Source: Pseudomonas sp. MM213 (GTDB lineage: Bacteria > Pseudomonadota > Gammaproteobacteria > Pseudomonadales > Pseudomonadaceae). Taken from it: a stretch of 64,000 nt of DNA. Below, piece after piece: positions 63,972-64,000 of the stretch (position 1 is the stretch's first letter; every line of letters starts with the position of its first letter). The stretch lies in contig NZ_CP081943.1 in assembly GCF_020423045.1 (NCBI RefSeq), positions 6,386,001 through 6,450,000 of the forward strand. Reading direction: 5' to 3'. Below the pieces are notes generated by a model. That model was not told where the DNA came from. It made no database searches and saw only the letters and a program-made list of their open reading frames with translations. A program made the position numbers and the translations under genes.

Positions 63972-64000
63972 GAGTTTGGTGTGTTCCCGGATTTTTCACA

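Overview
The window is one contiguous piece of the chromosomal flagellar and chemotaxis supercluster of a polarly flagellated Pseudomonas of the fluorescens/syringae lineage. The basis is the gene order (flgKL, glycosylation island, fliC-flaG-fliD-fliS-fliT, fleQ, fleSR, fliEFGHIJ, hsbA-hsbR-hptB, fliK, fliLMNOPQR-flhB, flhA-flhF-fleN-fliA, cheYZAB-motCD-parC-parP-cheW), the FleQ/FleSR regulators, high GC, and REP palindromes of Pseudomonas type between operons. All recognised genes are on the + strand. The strain cannot be named from the sequence alone.

Layout. (1) 1-2737: end of flgK and complete flgL. (2) 2864-6439: a three-module 1191-residue glycosyltransferase. (3) 6440-7906: no convincing gene, but a compound repeat with 230-bp inverted arms around a 328-bp-period tandem duplication packed with REP palindromes. 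(4) 7907-13304: a tightly overlapping six-gene operon expected to make a CDP-activated, probably C-methylated amino-deoxy sugar. (5) 13336-17052: a CmcI-type methyltransferase and a second large glycosyltransferase. (6) 17083-22491: a complete pseudaminic acid route (pseB, pseC, pseF, a pseG-pseH fusion, pseI). (7) 22720-25296: a FabH-like ketoacyl synthase, a Maf-family flagellin glycosyltransferase and a small unknown protein. (8) 25541-29172: flagellin, FlaG, cap and export chaperones. (9) 29346-33546: FleQ and FleSR. (10) 33761-49245: MS ring, switch, export ATPase, the HptB/HsbR/HsbA switch, hook-length control, C ring and export gate. (11) 49502-63879: FlhA, FlhF/FleN, FliA, chemotaxis core, MotCD stator and the ParC/ParP polar array system.

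How it fits together. Regions 2-7 look like a flagellin glycosylation island with two separate sugar-donor pathways (CMP-pseudaminic acid and a CDP-sugar), candidate acyl and methyl decorations, and three candidate transferases, directly upstream of a short 281-residue flagellin. The final glycan is inferred and cannot be read from sequence. Regulation follows the known Pseudomonas cascade. Sigma-54 -24/-12 elements with exact GG-N10-GC spacing precede fleS, fliE, fliK, fliL and flhA, and a weaker one precedes the CDP-sugar operon. FliA-type (sigma-28) elements with identical 14-nt spacers precede fliC and fliS.
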